DNA of 64,000 nt from Coprinus comatus (GCA_034638255.1 JAWPGT010000002.1:2286501-2350500); one strand, 5' to 3'. Counted from the stretch's first letter, positions 12,201 through 24,676 are shown. Translations and numbers: made by a program. The notes: generated by a model not told the origin, from the letters alone.

Positions 12201-13319
12201 ACAAGCGGTTGCTTCTTCGGCTTCGGATTCTAATTCGACTTCGGGGGTGTTAGGTGAAATGATGGAATCTGATCCGTCACCGACTCCCGTTTCGAGGACT
12301 AGAGTTTTTGACCGAGCCGAACTTGGAGTTCCGGTAACCTCTTCACATTTACAACACCGTTCGCCCCTTCAACAACAAACTCCACTCGAGGAAGGAGGAA
12401 GAGTAGGAGTTGATGAAGAGAATGTTGACAAGATGTCGCCAGTTTCTCAATCCAGGTCTACATCTAAAGTTCTTGAAACACCGTTAAGACGAGCCGTTAC
12501 TATTTCTGGTGGTTCCGGTACTGGTTCCTCAGTAATGTCAAGAAATCGACAAGGACATGAAAGAAGAAAAATATCTGCCACCTCAATAGCTACTATTCGT
12601 GCTGCTACTACTAATACTGTTGCGAGTACTAGTACAAGTACAAGTACACCATCTTCTGCTGGTATATCAAGTGGTGGACCTCCCGTGTTTTCCTCGTTGA
12701 CTACTCCTAGGGGTGCTACTACTGCTGTGACTTTGGATGGTATTGGTGTTGGTATGGTTAGAATGAGGAGTGATGGAAGTGGGACTGGAAGTACTAGTAC
12801 TACTAGTGCAAGTACGGGTACAGGTTATTCTGGTAATAGTGCAACTGGATCTGGCAGAGGATCACCTCATTTGAATGTGAAACCAACATTTTCGAGACCG
12901 GAGGGTATGAGTAGTGTTAGCGGGTTACAACAACAATTGGAAGATTATAGAAGGAGAAAAGGAAGTGAGGGCTTAGTGATTGTTACGGATGGTAATGGTG
13001 GACAAGGAAATGAAAATCAAGGTAGAGGGAAAGGAAGAATTTCAGCGACTACCGGTTCATCGCTGATTACGCCAGAATCGGAAAGGGAGAATAGGAGAAA
13101 GACTATTGGCGCTAGAGCTGGTGTTAGAATGTCTTTGGATAGCCAAAGATTGGACGATGATGGTTTGGGGTCAGGGACAGGGAATGGAAAGCATGGAGTG
13201 GTGGATTTGACGGTTAATGCGGCTGATAGGAGTGCGGCGCTACTATTTCTGCAGCTGGTGCTGCTGGGATGATGAGGAAAGAGAGAAGGAGAGTTGTTAC
13301 GGATATTTGGAGAGGTTGA
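9206..13319 (+). CDS. large Ser/Thr/Gly-rich protein with coiled coil (hypothetical)
   Basis: Three exons, 9206-9664, 9728-10240 and 10294 onward, all joining in phase 0, encode roughly 1,300 residues. The first intron (9665-9727) begins GCAAGT, a GC-AG intron; it joins VERNKI to QLDKMASGRL. Most of the protein is low-complexity Ser/Thr/Arg. Three ordered parts stand out: a charged coiled coil (LAERERELARRERELERERA, about 11050-11110), a helical block between about 11270 and 11650 (SLTMFESQINKLAPLLNY, LVEVWRKIGGDYREGV, LVRALTGLLLGVGRVMKDY), and the short block RREEALRRLAGV-like region near 11940. The open frame stops at 13270-13272, but the next frame continues with GMMRKERRRVVTDIWRG to a stop at 13317-13319. 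That tail reads like a real conserved C-terminus, so one base is probably missing near 13240. A cytoskeletal or polarity role is conceivable but not shown. Confidence 0.75.
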
Positions 13320-14826
13320 TTTTTCCCCTTCCCCCTTGTTTTTACCGTTTTTCCTTTGTGATTCCACCCCATCCTCGTCACTTGTCAAGTTATCACCCGT
13401 CGCTCGAAGATTCTCGTTTCTCCCTCTCTTGTATTCTTTTCCTCGACCTCCGTCTATTGTTGTGATGATGTATGATTTCTTGTTCCTGGTGTCCCATACG
13501 TAAGTTATCTTTCTGACATTTTTTCTGCTTCATGACTGAGTATTGGTTCTTGGAGTTAGGCTGTACAAATATCTCTTTCTCTCCCTCTCCCTCCCTCTCT
13601 CTTGGAGAGTAAGATTACTCTATTTTGGGTATCCCTATTGGCTCTCGCTTTCCTTACGAAATTATTGCCCTCAAGCCTCAGCCTCACGCTTCACACCCCA
13701 TGTTTTATGCCATTATGCACTCCTTTACTCTTACCCTTGACACACTCTCACTCTCCCCTATACACTATGCGACACTCATTTCTTCCATCCTCACCCCATG
13801 CAAATTTGTGGGATCCATGTAATTGTAGATGACACCAAAAACTTGGTTTCGTTTTCTACATCTTCTCCCCCTTTGGCTTGCCTTTGGTTTCCTCTGATCA
13901 ATAGATCCAAATCGACCATACAACCCACAATCGGCTGAAGGAAAAAGCGATTTTTTTGTTTCCTTTTTTCATGGTGGCCTTTTCATTGGCCTCTTGTCTT
14001 GTCTTCATTCATTTTTTGCGTGTTTCATTTTCATTCTTTGTATCGTTCTTGGGCTTTAGCTTGATGCTAGTTGCTTCTCGTGTATTGGACTTTTCTTTTC
14101 ATGTTTATTATTTCAGATTTCCTTCCCTCTTTCTTCGCCTTGTCTGTCTCTATTTCCATCCCTCCCGATTCTTTCATGTTTGTTTCTTATTTTTTCATTT
14201 TTGGTGGCACTTAGATTAAGTAGCAAGTCGCACGTAATTGTATTTTTGGCGCATGCAATCACATTCAATGATATATTATTTTCGGCGAATTTTTCTTGTT
14301 TCTTTTTATCTTTGTTTGATTTTCTTTCAGGCTATCGGTTTTTTTTTTGTCTGTGGAAAGTGACCTGATGCGGATGATTCAAAGGTTATCATTTCCCGAG
14401 TCGTTCTACACCTTATTTCTCACACAAGGAGTCTTCCACGGGTACAGAAGTACGTTGTTGATTTCAGTCTTTCAGGTGACTACAACTGACTGACTGATAT
14501 ATGACACATTTCACACTGTGAGCTTCTTCTGAGAAAAAAAACATTATCAGAGGGATTGTTCGTCCTTGTGGTATGTCACTTCCTTTATCTAAAAGGGAAT
14601 ATAGATAAGGAACGCTCATGTAGCTTGCCTAGCTAGGTCGGTTTGTTTCCAAGCTTTTGACCATGCCATGCAATTTTGTGGAGTTTCTTTTGCTTGGGGG
14701 CATGGCATTGTGGTGATAACAGGTTCTGATACAGTGGGAATTTGCTACTTCGAACTTTGGAGGTCTGGTATAACTTGACTGGGGTTCTTGTTCCAACTTA
14801 TACACTGACTCTTGCGTATCCTGTTC
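13320..14826. other. intergenic, pyrimidine-rich
   Basis: No gene seen. It is strongly T/C-rich on the plus strand from 13320 to 14350, probably the 3' UTR and downstream region of the Ser-rich gene, then the promoter of the glyoxal oxidase gene. The open frames here (phenylalanine/leucine/serine runs) follow from the T/C bias. Confidence 0.5.
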
Positions 14827-17044
14827 ATGATGAGAGACTTGAGCTTTCTTCCTCTTCTATTACTGATCGCTGCTAGTGGCCACGCTGCTACTCTAACAGC
14901 AATAAGGAAACCCGAACAACAAGGAATTCAAGGACAATGGCACTTTGTACAAAACGGAACATCTGGAGTTGTAGCGCTGGAAAGTATGATCGTTTCTGAT
15001 ACTTTGGCTATTTTCTTTGATAGAGCTACCAATGATCCTTTGGAAATAAATAATCATACGGTTTGGGGTGCTCTTTGGAATATGGAAAAGAATATCGCTA
15101 CACCTCTTGATCTTGTGTCGGATAGTTTTTGTGCTTCTGGAGGGTTTTTGAGTAATGGGACTATGGTGTGTTGTTTTCAATTTTGTTTTACCGCTAATGA
15201 AATGATTGAAAATGAATTTTAGGTTAGTGTAGGAGGTAATACTGCTGCTATACCAGATGCTCAAGATGGTCTTATGGGATTGAGGATTTTTGAACCTTGT
15301 GATGAACCTGACGGTGTGGGATGTACGATTTTTGAGGATCTAGAGAATTTGCGGTTAGCGGAGACTAGATGGTATCCGTCTAGTTTGAGGATTTTTGATG
15401 GTTCATTGGTGAGTTTTATGATGAAAAAAAATGATATTGTAAGCTCATTGGGAACATTTGAACAAAAAGATGATTGTTGGTGGTGTTGCGGATGGAACTC
15501 CTTTTTATAATGACAAACCAATTAATAGTGTCGAATTTTTCCCTAAGAAAGATGGCGGTGTTCCAAGACATATGGATTTCCTTGAAAGGACTCTACCTGT
15601 AAATTTATTCCCTCGGTAAGCGTCAAGCCCCTTCTTGAAAGCATTTTTTTTAAATCTCAAATTATTCTTAGAGCTTTTGCGTTACCAGATGGAAAAGTTT
15701 TCATATCGGCAAATAACCAATCAATCATTTATGATATCGAAACGAACACGGAAACAATCTTACCCGACATCCCAAATGGTATCCGAAATTCAAATCCTTT
15801 AGACGGAACTGCTACGTTATTACCACTTCATCCACCTCATTACATCCCGGAAGTTCTTCTATGCGGAGGTTCGAACAGTAGTGATCAAATCCCTTCAATA
15901 GAACTATCTTCGCAAGATGTAGCCTCTGATCAGTGTAGTCGTATGACATTAACTCCTGAAGGTATTGCAAAGGGTTGGGAAGTTGAAAGGATGTTGGAAC
16001 CAAGAGTAATGCCTGAGATGGTTTTATTGCCGAATGGAAAGGTGTTAATTATTAACGGTGCGCGCACTGGATATGCTGCTTTAGGATCTGTGAAAGATCC
16101 TATTGGTCGTTCAAATGCGGACCATCCTGTGTGAGTGTCAACATTTGCTGATTTCAGACAAAAAAAAGTTTAATGGTTTTTTTTTTTGTTAGATTTACGC
16201 CTTCTTTGTATGATCCTGATGCTCCTCTTGGTAAACGGGTTTGTAACAAGGGAATGCCAACAACGGAAATTGCTCGTGTTTACCATTCTTCTGTTACTTT
16301 AACGCCTAAAGGGTGAGTAGGGTTTACTCATTATCATCAACCTTTGGCTTATTTATCATTCCTAGCAATATATTGGTCGCTGGTTCCAATCCTAATGGAC
16401 GGATTGTTAACGAAACACAATATCACAGGTAAGCTACAATTTTTTTTTATTAAGGAATGTTGAAATGACTTTTGACTTATTATTCCTAACCAGTGAATTC
16501 CGCGTCGAATATTTGAATCCTCCTTACATGACAGTTGAAAGACCTCAAATACTCAAAGCTCCAAAACAAATTGCTTTCAACACAAAATTTGATGTCGACG
16601 TCAATATTCCATCGAACCTGAGACAAGGAGAAATGAAAGGTCAGTACTCGTGCACTGGGCAAAAAAACACCTACAAATCCGAAAAAAACAAGCATGACAC
16701 TAACTTCTATGTGAACAGTTGCTTTAATCGACCTTGGATTTTCTACTCATGCTTTCCATCAGAGTTCTAGACTTGTATTTATGGAAGCTCAACTTTCTAG
16801 GGATAGGAAAACTCTGACAATAACTAGTCCTCCAAATAACAGAGTTTATCCACCAGGTCCAGGTATGTTTTGTTCATTTTTCTTTTTGAGATTTAAACTG
16901 TGAAAATCTGACCTGGTAATGCACTATAATGATATTATAGCTTATGTTTACTTGACTGTCGGTGATGTGACTAGTGCAGGAGTCAGAGTTTTGGTTGGAA
17001 ATGGTGCTTCTCCACCTGTTGAGGATCAGGGAGTGCGAATTTGA
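14827..17044 (+). CDS. glyoxal oxidase / copper radical oxidase
   Basis: Secreted copper radical oxidase that oxidises small aldehydes to acids while making hydrogen peroxide, which feeds ligninolytic peroxidases in wood- and litter-decay fungi. Nine exons: 14827-15165, 15223-15408, 15470-15615, 15672-16130, 16193-16312, 16366-16428, 16494-16639, 16719-16862, 16941-17044. The start gives a clear signal peptide ([20 protein letters not shown]). All landmark residues of the active site are visible: the Cys of the Tyr-Cys cofactor in DSFCASGG, its partner Tyr in [14 protein letters not shown], the copper ligands Tyr-His in RVYHSS, and the C-terminal His in [12 protein letters not shown]. The N-terminal kelch-like part and C-terminal DUF1929-type domain are both present. 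About 570 residues, as expected. Note the exon start ATG is preceded in frame by a TTG, which is not used. Confidence 0.93.
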
Positions 17045-17190
17045 AGATTATAGTCTATAATATCTTCTTGTGTTTTTATACCCTGATATATGAATTGTTG
17101 TATAAATTGTTGAGTAATGTTGGGCTTACACCCGAGGACACAAAATGAGAAGTCAAAATGAAGAGAAATTAGAGATCTAAGAAATAAGCA

Positions 17191-17331
17191 TACACTGTGC
17201 CAGTGACTCGGTAATCCACACATATTATCAAGTACTAGCGAGTATTTATCAAAATGAGCGAGTCTCAGAGTAAAGTTTAGGTATGTCCTCGATAATCCAG
17301 TTAGATTATCGAGTCACCCACGCAGTGCATA
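17191..17331. mobile_element. short TA-flanked inverted-repeat element, copy 1
   Basis: A 141 bp non-coding element whose ends form an imperfect inverted repeat: the left end CACTGTGCCAGTGACTCGG matches the reverse complement of the right end at 19 of 24 positions counted through AATC. It is bounded by TA on both sides, as expected of Tc1/mariner-type insertions. It contains an internal hairpin CTCGATAATC-N6-GATTATCGAG. A close copy lies at 55879-56035. It has no coding capacity, so it would be a MITE. Confidence 0.7.
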
Positions 17332-17656
17332 GGATAGAAACAAAAAGAGATGCGAGGAACATACATGTAAATCAGAAGACGGTTCAACAAGCCATCCATG
17401 TAGCAAGGTACATATAATACAACATGTTATACATACTTAATATATTCACTCTCGATTTACATATACAAATTTACACTAATTTCCCTATTTACTTTCCAAT
17501 TGAGCATATATTTCCCATTGGGAGGGATTCTGAACGCAACTTTCTCAACAACAAAAAAAAGTTCTCAAGAATCCCCTTTATTAACAAAAAATAACAAGAC
17601 AAAAAAACACCAAATATATTAATGCACAACAACTCTACTTTCTCCCAATTCCTTCT

Positions 17657-20600
17657 TTATCCTTGTCCTATCAATACTATACCTTCACCTTCTCTCAACA
17701 ACAAAACACAAAACCCTGAAAATATAAAAACTCCAACACTTGTATATACTGGAATTGATCGACTAATTGTTAATAAGGTTCCTCCTAATAGAGGTGCAAT
17801 CATTCCTCCACTATTTTTTGTTGTTGTTGGAAAGTCGGTGTCATTTGAGGTTAATGTGTATCAAGATAGATAAGAACATACATTCTAGAAAGTGCAGAAG
17901 CTATTCCACAAGCTGTACCACGAACTTTTGTACCAAATATTTCAGGTGTCCAACCATATAAAACTGCCCACATCGCCTATATTAACAATCATTATTACAA
18001 GTGGCCAATAGAAAAAGAAAAAGAAAAACTTACTGTTGCACTTAAACTAATTCCAACAGTACTCATTCGAACAGCCCATTCCGATTCAACCATTATAAAA
18101 ATCATTGAGAATAAAGCTGTTACGAATGTACTTGAAGCTAATGACCATCTTCTTCCTAATGATGATTCAATTAACCACGCTCCTAACTGTAAAAATATAC
18201 AACAATTTATCTTGTCATTAGAATTTTTGCGCTCGAATGGACTCTAGGGGGAGAGGGGTAGGGGGAGGATTAAGAGATACACGTACAATTGCACCTGGAG
18301 TTCCACCGACTGTAAATATAACCACATCCCATAAATTTTGTTCGAGTGACTTTTGTTGTTGGATTATAATGTCAGTCTCGACTTTTCCGGTTCCGAGTTC
18401 CAATAATTTTGGTAAAAAGACATTGAACATTGTAAATGCTACACCATGATCAGCAATGTTCTTTTTTCAAAAACAAATGAACAAATAACAAGAAGTTAAA
18501 GATTGAGGAAGAACCAGGAAGGAAATAAAGAGGGAGGGTGAAGGAGGAAAAACATACCAAGACTCATAGAAAACCATATACTCCAAACCAAAATGGTAGT
18601 CCTAAACCAATCAGGTTCAAGTACTATTCTAACACGACTCCACCAAACATCAATCGGTCTACCAATCCAAGCCGCCAACTTTCTCGTAACTAACTTTGGA
18701 ATCAACCTCTTACTTTTATTAACCAAACCCCAAAAACCAAAACCAAACAACCGCTTCTTAGCTTGATATTGATTTTCATATTCAACATAAGTCGAAGACC
18801 TAGTTGATAATCCTCCAAGTGAGAGTGATCGTTGGTGCCGACGTGTTTGTGAGAATCTACGGACATGAATAGGTTCATCCTGATCGTCAAGATGATCAAT
18901 AATACTACTTGGGTTAACACTCATTCTCCTGTCGGCAATTGTCATTGGTCTGGATCTTCTTTCCGTATCGACATTGGCATCTGCTTCGGTTGTTTTCGTT
19001 GTCGTAGAAGAAGAAGCAAGAGGAGTGGGAGAGGTGAGAGTGGGAGTAAGTGAAAGAGGGGGAAGAATAGGAGGAGGATATTCATCAATGGGAGTTCTAA
19101 ACGAATGTCCTTCCAAAACAGATGTTGGGGTAGACCCAGTAGCTGCATATTGAGTTATTAATGGAACTCTGATACTTGATTCCGAACTCGAGTTCGATGG
19201 TTTTGAAGGTGAATTTTGACCTGATCCAGAACCTCCATCAATATCACCAGCATCAAAAACAGTCCTTTCATCAGCTTTTCCTGTTTGAGTTGGACCCGAG
19301 ACTGAAATAATCGAAGCAGCGTCAGCTTCAGATGAGCTTCGCGACGACACAGTTGGGGAATAAGTTGGACATTCATGATGATGTAAATAATCTCTAACAT
19401 CCTCCAACTCTATCTCCAAATCAGATCCATTAAATTTCGAAATTTCGCGCAACGATTTGACAGCATCTTGTGGTCTTCCAGCGTGTACTAGGTATCGAGG
19501 TGATTCGTGAAGGCGGAAAAAGACAATACGTCCTAGGAACATTGAGAGCGTCTGTATGTGTCAACGTGTAAGTTTAGGTTACGTTAGAATGCAAGCGTGG
19601 GCGAGCAGTTAGAGGCAGAGGTATATGATGATGATGGGCGTTAAGAAGGGATTTTTAAGGAAGGAAACAGGTTGGGGTGACGTGAGTTAAATAATTGAAT
19701 CATGGATTGTGGATTTTAGGAAGAGGCGGTAAGAAGAATTTGGAAAGAGAGAGGTGGAAGCATGCGAAGTACGAGGTGCGAAGTGGAGAAGGGGAAAGGA
19801 GTGGCGACAGGAACTCCTTAGACTTTAGAACCGTTAAATCTATATATGTGGTACGTACTATTACAGCGAGAGTCATCAAAAGGTATTTCCAACCTTGATT
19901 CTGTGTCTCGACATCGCACTCTGCCAGCAGATGCGTAATAACACTGTTAGAAATAACAGTGGAAATAGAGGCATTAGTGGAGGAAGAAGTAGTAGGACAA
20001 GAATGCCCTGGCAAGATTAAGAGTGCGACTATTGCCGAGAGAACTGAACCAAAGGAGAAAAATACCGAGAGAGCGGTGACGAGATATTGTTTTTCTTTTG
20101 GCATATGTTCCAATAGGAGTGTTCCATCTGTTGGCATTGAACCCTGTTATTTTATTTTAAGATATCAGTATCAATCGTAGAGTGGAGACCGGCACGAGAA
20201 GAAAGGAAGCTTAGAACGTACGCCAACGGCACTCCCAAGAAGGAAGAGGGCAATGCAAAGTGTAATAAAGCTATCTGCCCATGATGCAAAGAAGCCAAAG
20301 ATAGCGGTGAAGAATAAGGTTGCGTTGAACGCCGCGCTACGCCCAAGGAGGTCGGAACCTAATTATAGAATAACACGTCAACATTTGGAATGCAACAGGA
20401 GAATTGAGAGGGCCGGGTTTGCTTACAAGTACCCCAGCCAATAGCGCCGAGCATCATACCACCGAACATGGATGACGATAAACTCCCGATGTAACTATCT
20501 GGAACTGTATTGATATAGTGGTCAGTATGAGAAAGGTGGGGTATAAAAGGTAGCGTCTGCTTACTGTCGAAATGCTGTTGTACACGAGGAAGAATGATTG

Positions 20601-20976
20601 CAATAGCCTGGATCCACATCTATGGAGAGTTTGTTGAGGATACTCGTGGTAGACGGCGACCAAGAGTGATCACATACATTGTCGGCCATCCATCCTGTGC
20701 TCCACACGGTCAATGGAGTTGACTATGAAGACTATAAAGACATACCAAAGCCACAGAGAGAAAGTAAAGCCCATTGGTAGCTTCCCATTCCAATCCTATC
20801 TATCGTCTTGTCGAGCTACATACCCAATTATCAATGAGTAATATCTAATAGCTAACTCAGAGACGGCGTACGGGTGTTCGACCGTCATGAGGACCATAAT
20901 GGTGGGGTCCTTCTACAAGACGCTGGTGCTGCTGCTCGACTTCGTCTTGGTCGTTTGGATAGTAAGAATTTGACAT
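17657..20976 (-). CDS. major facilitator superfamily transporter (SV2/sugar-porter type)
   Basis: Twelve exons on the minus strand: 20872-20976, 20746-20815, 20678-20694 (17 nt), 20565-20619, 20427-20504, 20222-20358, 19859-20143, 18558-19551, 18287-18438, 18034-18186, 17882-17976, 17657-17810. The joined protein has 12 expected membrane helices. Landmarks: IDRIGMGSYQWALLSLCGFG and WMADNMWIQAIAIILP in the first helices, loop motif GWGTCSDLLGRSAAF after the second, and FFRLHESPRYLV after the sixth, which is the PESPR-type motif of sugar porters and SV2-like transporters. A large central cytosolic loop of roughly 250 residues (Ser/Pro/Thr/Asp-rich) is encoded in exon 8 between helices 6 and 7. 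The C-terminal half continues SLAFTMFNVFLPKLLELG through GWTPEIFGTKVRGTACG. The substrate is unknown. The start at 20976 sits 92 bp from the divergent Nop12 start. Confidence 0.88.
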
Positions 20977-21068
20977 GACAGAGGCTCTGAAGTTCTGGGG
21001 ATAAGCGAACCCATTTATTGGAGACACTGTCACACCCTGTCACGGCGTCCTCCTTCTTCCGTCCAAAA
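20977..21068. promoter_or_regulatory. 92 bp bidirectional promoter region
   Basis: Only 92 bp separate the start codons of the MFS transporter (minus strand) and Nop12 (plus strand). Both 5' UTRs and core promoters must lie here or overlap into the genes. A GATAAG box is visible at about 21000-21005, followed by a CACCCTGTCAC stretch. No clear TATA box is seen. Confidence 0.5.
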
Positions 21069-23040
21069 ATGAGTCTCTCCTCATTTCTGCTCAAACAGAC
21101 GGATAAAGTAGATTCAGAGCTCGATGCTCTCTTCAAAGCACAGGTAACCAGATCACATCCTCAATTTAACCTCCAGTCTAACTCCACCTAGCCACCTTCC
21201 AGGAAACGCAAGCTAGAAGACCCAGTACTTGCACAGAGCAAACGCTCAAAGCAACCAGCCAAAGAGGACAACGAAAAGGTAGTTGGGGATAACGAAGACG
21301 AAGATAACTCGGATCTTGAAACAAGTTATCTCAAAAATAATGATACTCTCGTCCATGAATCTCTAGACCTAAAATTCAAAGCCCAATCCAAATCCAAATC
21401 CAAATCCAGTCCTAAACAAAAGTTCGTACCTGCCGACGAAACCACTGCTCAACGAGACGCACGCACGATTTTTATCGGAAATCTTCCTCTTCAAGTTGTT
21501 CAAAAACGTGTACGCTTCCTTCTCTTTTAGACAATTAACCCTATTGAAAAAAAAAATTAGTCGTTACAGAAACAATTACAAAAACACATCCTCTCATTCC
21601 TCCCCACCGCTAAAATTGAATCTGTCCGATTCCGTTCAATACCATTCAGTACACCCAGTACCCATCAATCCATCTCAGATTCCACAACAACACCAACAAC
21701 AAAATCATCCATTCCCATATCCTCATCCACCTCCAACATCAACTCCAACTCTGTACCAATAACGCCATCAAAACACAGTCGAGATCGAGCTTCAACATGG
21801 CGTCAGAGTCAAACTCAGCAACAACGTTCTGCCACAGAAATCGAAACAGAAAAAGAACCTCCTAAAATTCATTTAACGCCTTCTCAAAAGAAAAAAATCT
21901 CTTTCATCAATCAAGAATTCCATAATACAGCATCGACAGTTCATGCGTATATTGTTTTTGCTCATAATAATCCTCAATTACAAGCTGATAGGCCTAAAAA
22001 TTTACCACCAATCGAACCTTGTATGGATCCTTATCAAGCTGCGAAAGAGGCTGTTAAGAAAGTTGATGGAACTATATTTTTGGAGAGGATGTTGAGAGTT
22101 GATTTTGTTGGTGTACGTGGCTCTGGTAAATCTAATACTAATGAAGGAGACAGAGACGAAAACGAAGATAAGGATAAAATGATGGTAATGAGAGATGATC
22201 CTAAATCAACTTTGTTTGTTGGAAATTTGGAATTGGCTAGTAAAGAGGAGGAATTGCGAGTTTTCTTTGATACTTTGATGAAAACTGAACGTGGAGAACC
22301 TCCCACTGCCGATGATGATGATGATGATGATCAAGTTCAAGGAGTAGAAGATGTTGGAAAGAAGAAAAAGGTTAGGAATTGGGTGACAAAAGTTAGGATT
22401 ATAAGAGATAAGGATACGCAATTGGGTAAAGGATTCGCATATGTTCAATTCCTTGTAAGTCTTCGTCACTTTTTTTTTTTTAATTTCGTCCATTTATTGA
22501 CGCGTGTAATGATAATAATAAAAACAGGATCGTGAATGTGTAGACGAAATTTTGACAATGCAACCCGACCAACTCAAATTTGCAAAACGTAAACTACGAG
22601 TCCAAAGATGTAAAACCATCCCCGGAATAAAATTACCTTCCAATTTAAAACTTTCTTCCGCCACCTCCACCTCCACCTCATCCTCCAATGACAAATCCAA
22701 ATCCAAATCCAAACACAACTCAACATCCAAAATACCCACAACACCTATCACAATACCAAAAGGTGACCCAACCCTAGGAACCAAAATTGCACATTTACCT
22801 AAAGACGAACGTAAACAATTCAAAGCTACAGATAGTGATAGAGTAGCTAGAAGATTGGCTAAAAAGAAAGCTAGAATGGTTATGGGAACTGATCGTGATA
22901 ATGGTGATAAAAAGGATAGAAGTCGAGTAAGGAAGAATGTTGGTTCTTTTGTTGGAGGTAATAAGAACGATAGTGGTAAAGGGAAGAAGAGTAGAGTTAG
23001 AAGTGAGAGACATTTGGAGAAGAGGAATTTTAAGAAATAG
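21069..23040 (+). CDS. NOP12: Nucleolar RNA-binding protein Nop12 homologue
   Basis: Nucleolar RRM protein needed for pre-25S rRNA processing and 60S subunit assembly; the metazoan counterpart is RBM34. Exons 21069-21143, 21192-21509, 21561-22454 and 22528-23040 give 599 residues. The first RRM starts with RTIFIGNLPLQVVQKR, runs on through KHILSFLPTAKIESVRFRS after a splice, and resumes after an insert with HAYIVFAHN and MLRVDFVG; the second starts STLFVGNLELASKEEELRVFF, with RIIRDKDTQLGKGFAYVQF as its RNP1. The C-terminus is Lys/Arg-rich (KKKARMVMG, RHLEKRNFKK), typical for nucleolar proteins. The N-terminus SLSSFLLKQTDKVDSELDALF is the short conserved start seen in fungal Nop12 proteins. 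Divergent from the MFS gene. Confidence 0.9.
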
Positions 23041-23686
23041 TAGTTATGGTTTTTATATTGTAGAACTTGTAGTGAGATGGGAGGTAGGATAAGTTGTGTA
23101 TCGAGATCTCCGGATTATGAACTTGGATTATTCAAGTGTTCAGTAAGAATTTCTCAACGTTCAACGTTCAACCCGAGGACATTACTTAAATTAATAGTTT
23201 ATTCGATAAGCGTTACCTCAACCAGACCCACGACCACACTTCATAATATATATCATTCAATCATTGGTTTTATTCCGCAAAAAAAAAACGTGAGCTCACT
23301 TCCATCTCATCATAAAACTGGAAGCTGAGCGCTGAGTAATGTCTAAAATGCAGTGTAACCATCTCCATCTGTGAAACAATTTCGTTAGGAATGGTACCTA
23401 AAAATAGATTTGTGTAGAGATAAACGTCTTATAAGCCAGAGTTCCATTTTTTTTCTATACCAGGAACCAAGATGAAGTCCTAGAAAAATTCTGGAGTAAT
23501 TGTGATTATGAGAAAAGGGAGATTCCCAAAGATTTCATGCGAATAGTAGAGTAAGTAAGGAAATAAACGGAGATTTAGCCGCAAGACTTATTGAACTTGG
23601 GAGCCGTCTACATTATATATGGGTGTATGTATATTGAACCATTGATATTTGGAGTGCTTTAGACGCCCTTCTAGATAATGACTAGA
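23041..23686. other. intergenic
   Basis: Convergent 3' regions of Nop12 and the unknown gene at 23687. No further gene or RNA recognised. Confidence 0.5.
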
Positions 23687-24676
23687 CTAAAATTGCTCGA
23701 GAAATACTAAAATACGTTTAGCGAAACTACTAAATTCCTCTGCAGCCTTTTTGGATCTCTCAGCCATAACTCTCAATTCTTCCACATCCTCCTCTGATAT
23801 CCTTTTACTCCTGCCATTACCAGTTAAAATTCCAGTGATTGGTGTGTTCGGGGCAGTAGTATTAGTATTGATATCTGATTTCTTTTTACCCTTTGAAGAC
23901 AGGATTGGTTGAGCTTGCTGACCGGTTTTAATCGATGTTTTTGGAGAATTCGTTACCATGACATTCCTCTTTGTAGGTCGGGGCTGGGGTCTTGAAATCG
24001 ATGGCGAAGATTTTGGTGTGGTATACGGTAAAGTTTCATCGTCCTTGGAATTAGTATGTCCATTTCGTCGGTTTGCCTTGTGTCTTCCTAGGTTGGACTT
24101 GGTAGAACCAGATGCTGGATTTTCGGTAATATTGGTTCCTGTGAGAGGTGTAGGTGTAGTGGTTGCGGTAATAATAGAAATAGATTCATCTCCACTGCTA
24201 TCTGTCTCCTCGTGTGACCTCTTATTCAATCCCTTTGCTGTAGTCGTGCTTTCCAAATTTTGGCCCCAGTATGGATAAGGCGATTCTGACTTGTTTTTGA
24301 CCTCAAGTAAATCAGCAATAGAGTTGATTGGGTTTCCGAGCAGGGAAGAGAAGAATGCCAGACTACGAAAAACATAGATAAGATACAACGTGATATTAAG
24401 TAAATCGTTTGTGTAAATGGTATATACATACTCATACTCAGCTGGATCATCTGTAGGCTCGGCTGATTTGTGAACCGATACGTATCTTGCTTTCTTTGGA
24501 CTTGGGGCTTGATTCTTTGAGAATGAATGTTTTTGCCTTCCAGTCTTGTAACTCAGAGTCACTGGTGCCACATCCTGATCATTTGCGAGGGTCCGAGTCT
24601 CTCTATCTGATAGTAAAGGGAGTGCAGTGTCTGAGTCGGTGTAGCCCATTGTCAAATCAATAGTGTCGGCGTCCAT
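23687..24676 (-). CDS. hypothetical protein, disordered with C-terminal helix
   Basis: Exon 1 is 24432-24676 and exon 2 is 23687-24362; the intron 24363-24431 (69 nt, GTATGT donor) is readable through but its translation is hydrophobic and unlike its surroundings, so it is taken as an intron. The spliced product is about 306 residues. It begins MDADTIDLTMGYTD and has a short hydrophobic block LAFFSSLLGNPINSIADLLE followed by YPYWGQ. Then comes a long basic Ser/Thr/Pro-rich stretch with KRNVMVTNSPKTS and finally a charged amphipathic helix (EEDVEELRVMAERSKKAAEEF). This looks like a nuclear regulatory protein, but no family is recognised. Confidence 0.65.
   Translation of the reverse strand: MDADTIDLTMGYTDSDTALPLLSDRETRTLANDQDVAPVTLSYKTGRQKHSFSKNQAPSPKKARYVSVHKSAEPTDDPAEYEYVYTIYTNDLLNITLYLIYVFRSLAFFSSLLGNPINSIADLLEVKNKSESPYPYWGQNLESTTTAKGLNKRSHEETDSSGDESISIITATTTPTPLTGTNITENPASGSTKSNLGRHKANRRNGHTNSKDDETLPYTTPKSSPSISRPQPRPTKRNVMVTNSPKTSIKTGQQAQPILSSKGKKKSDINTNTTAPNTPITGILTGNGRSKRISEEDVEELRVMAERSKKAAEEFSSFAKRILVFLEQF

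Noticed and set aside
13320..14370. Several open frames rich in Phe, Leu and Ser
   Set aside because: They follow from T/C-rich DNA downstream of the Ser-rich gene; no conserved motif and several frames overlap equally.
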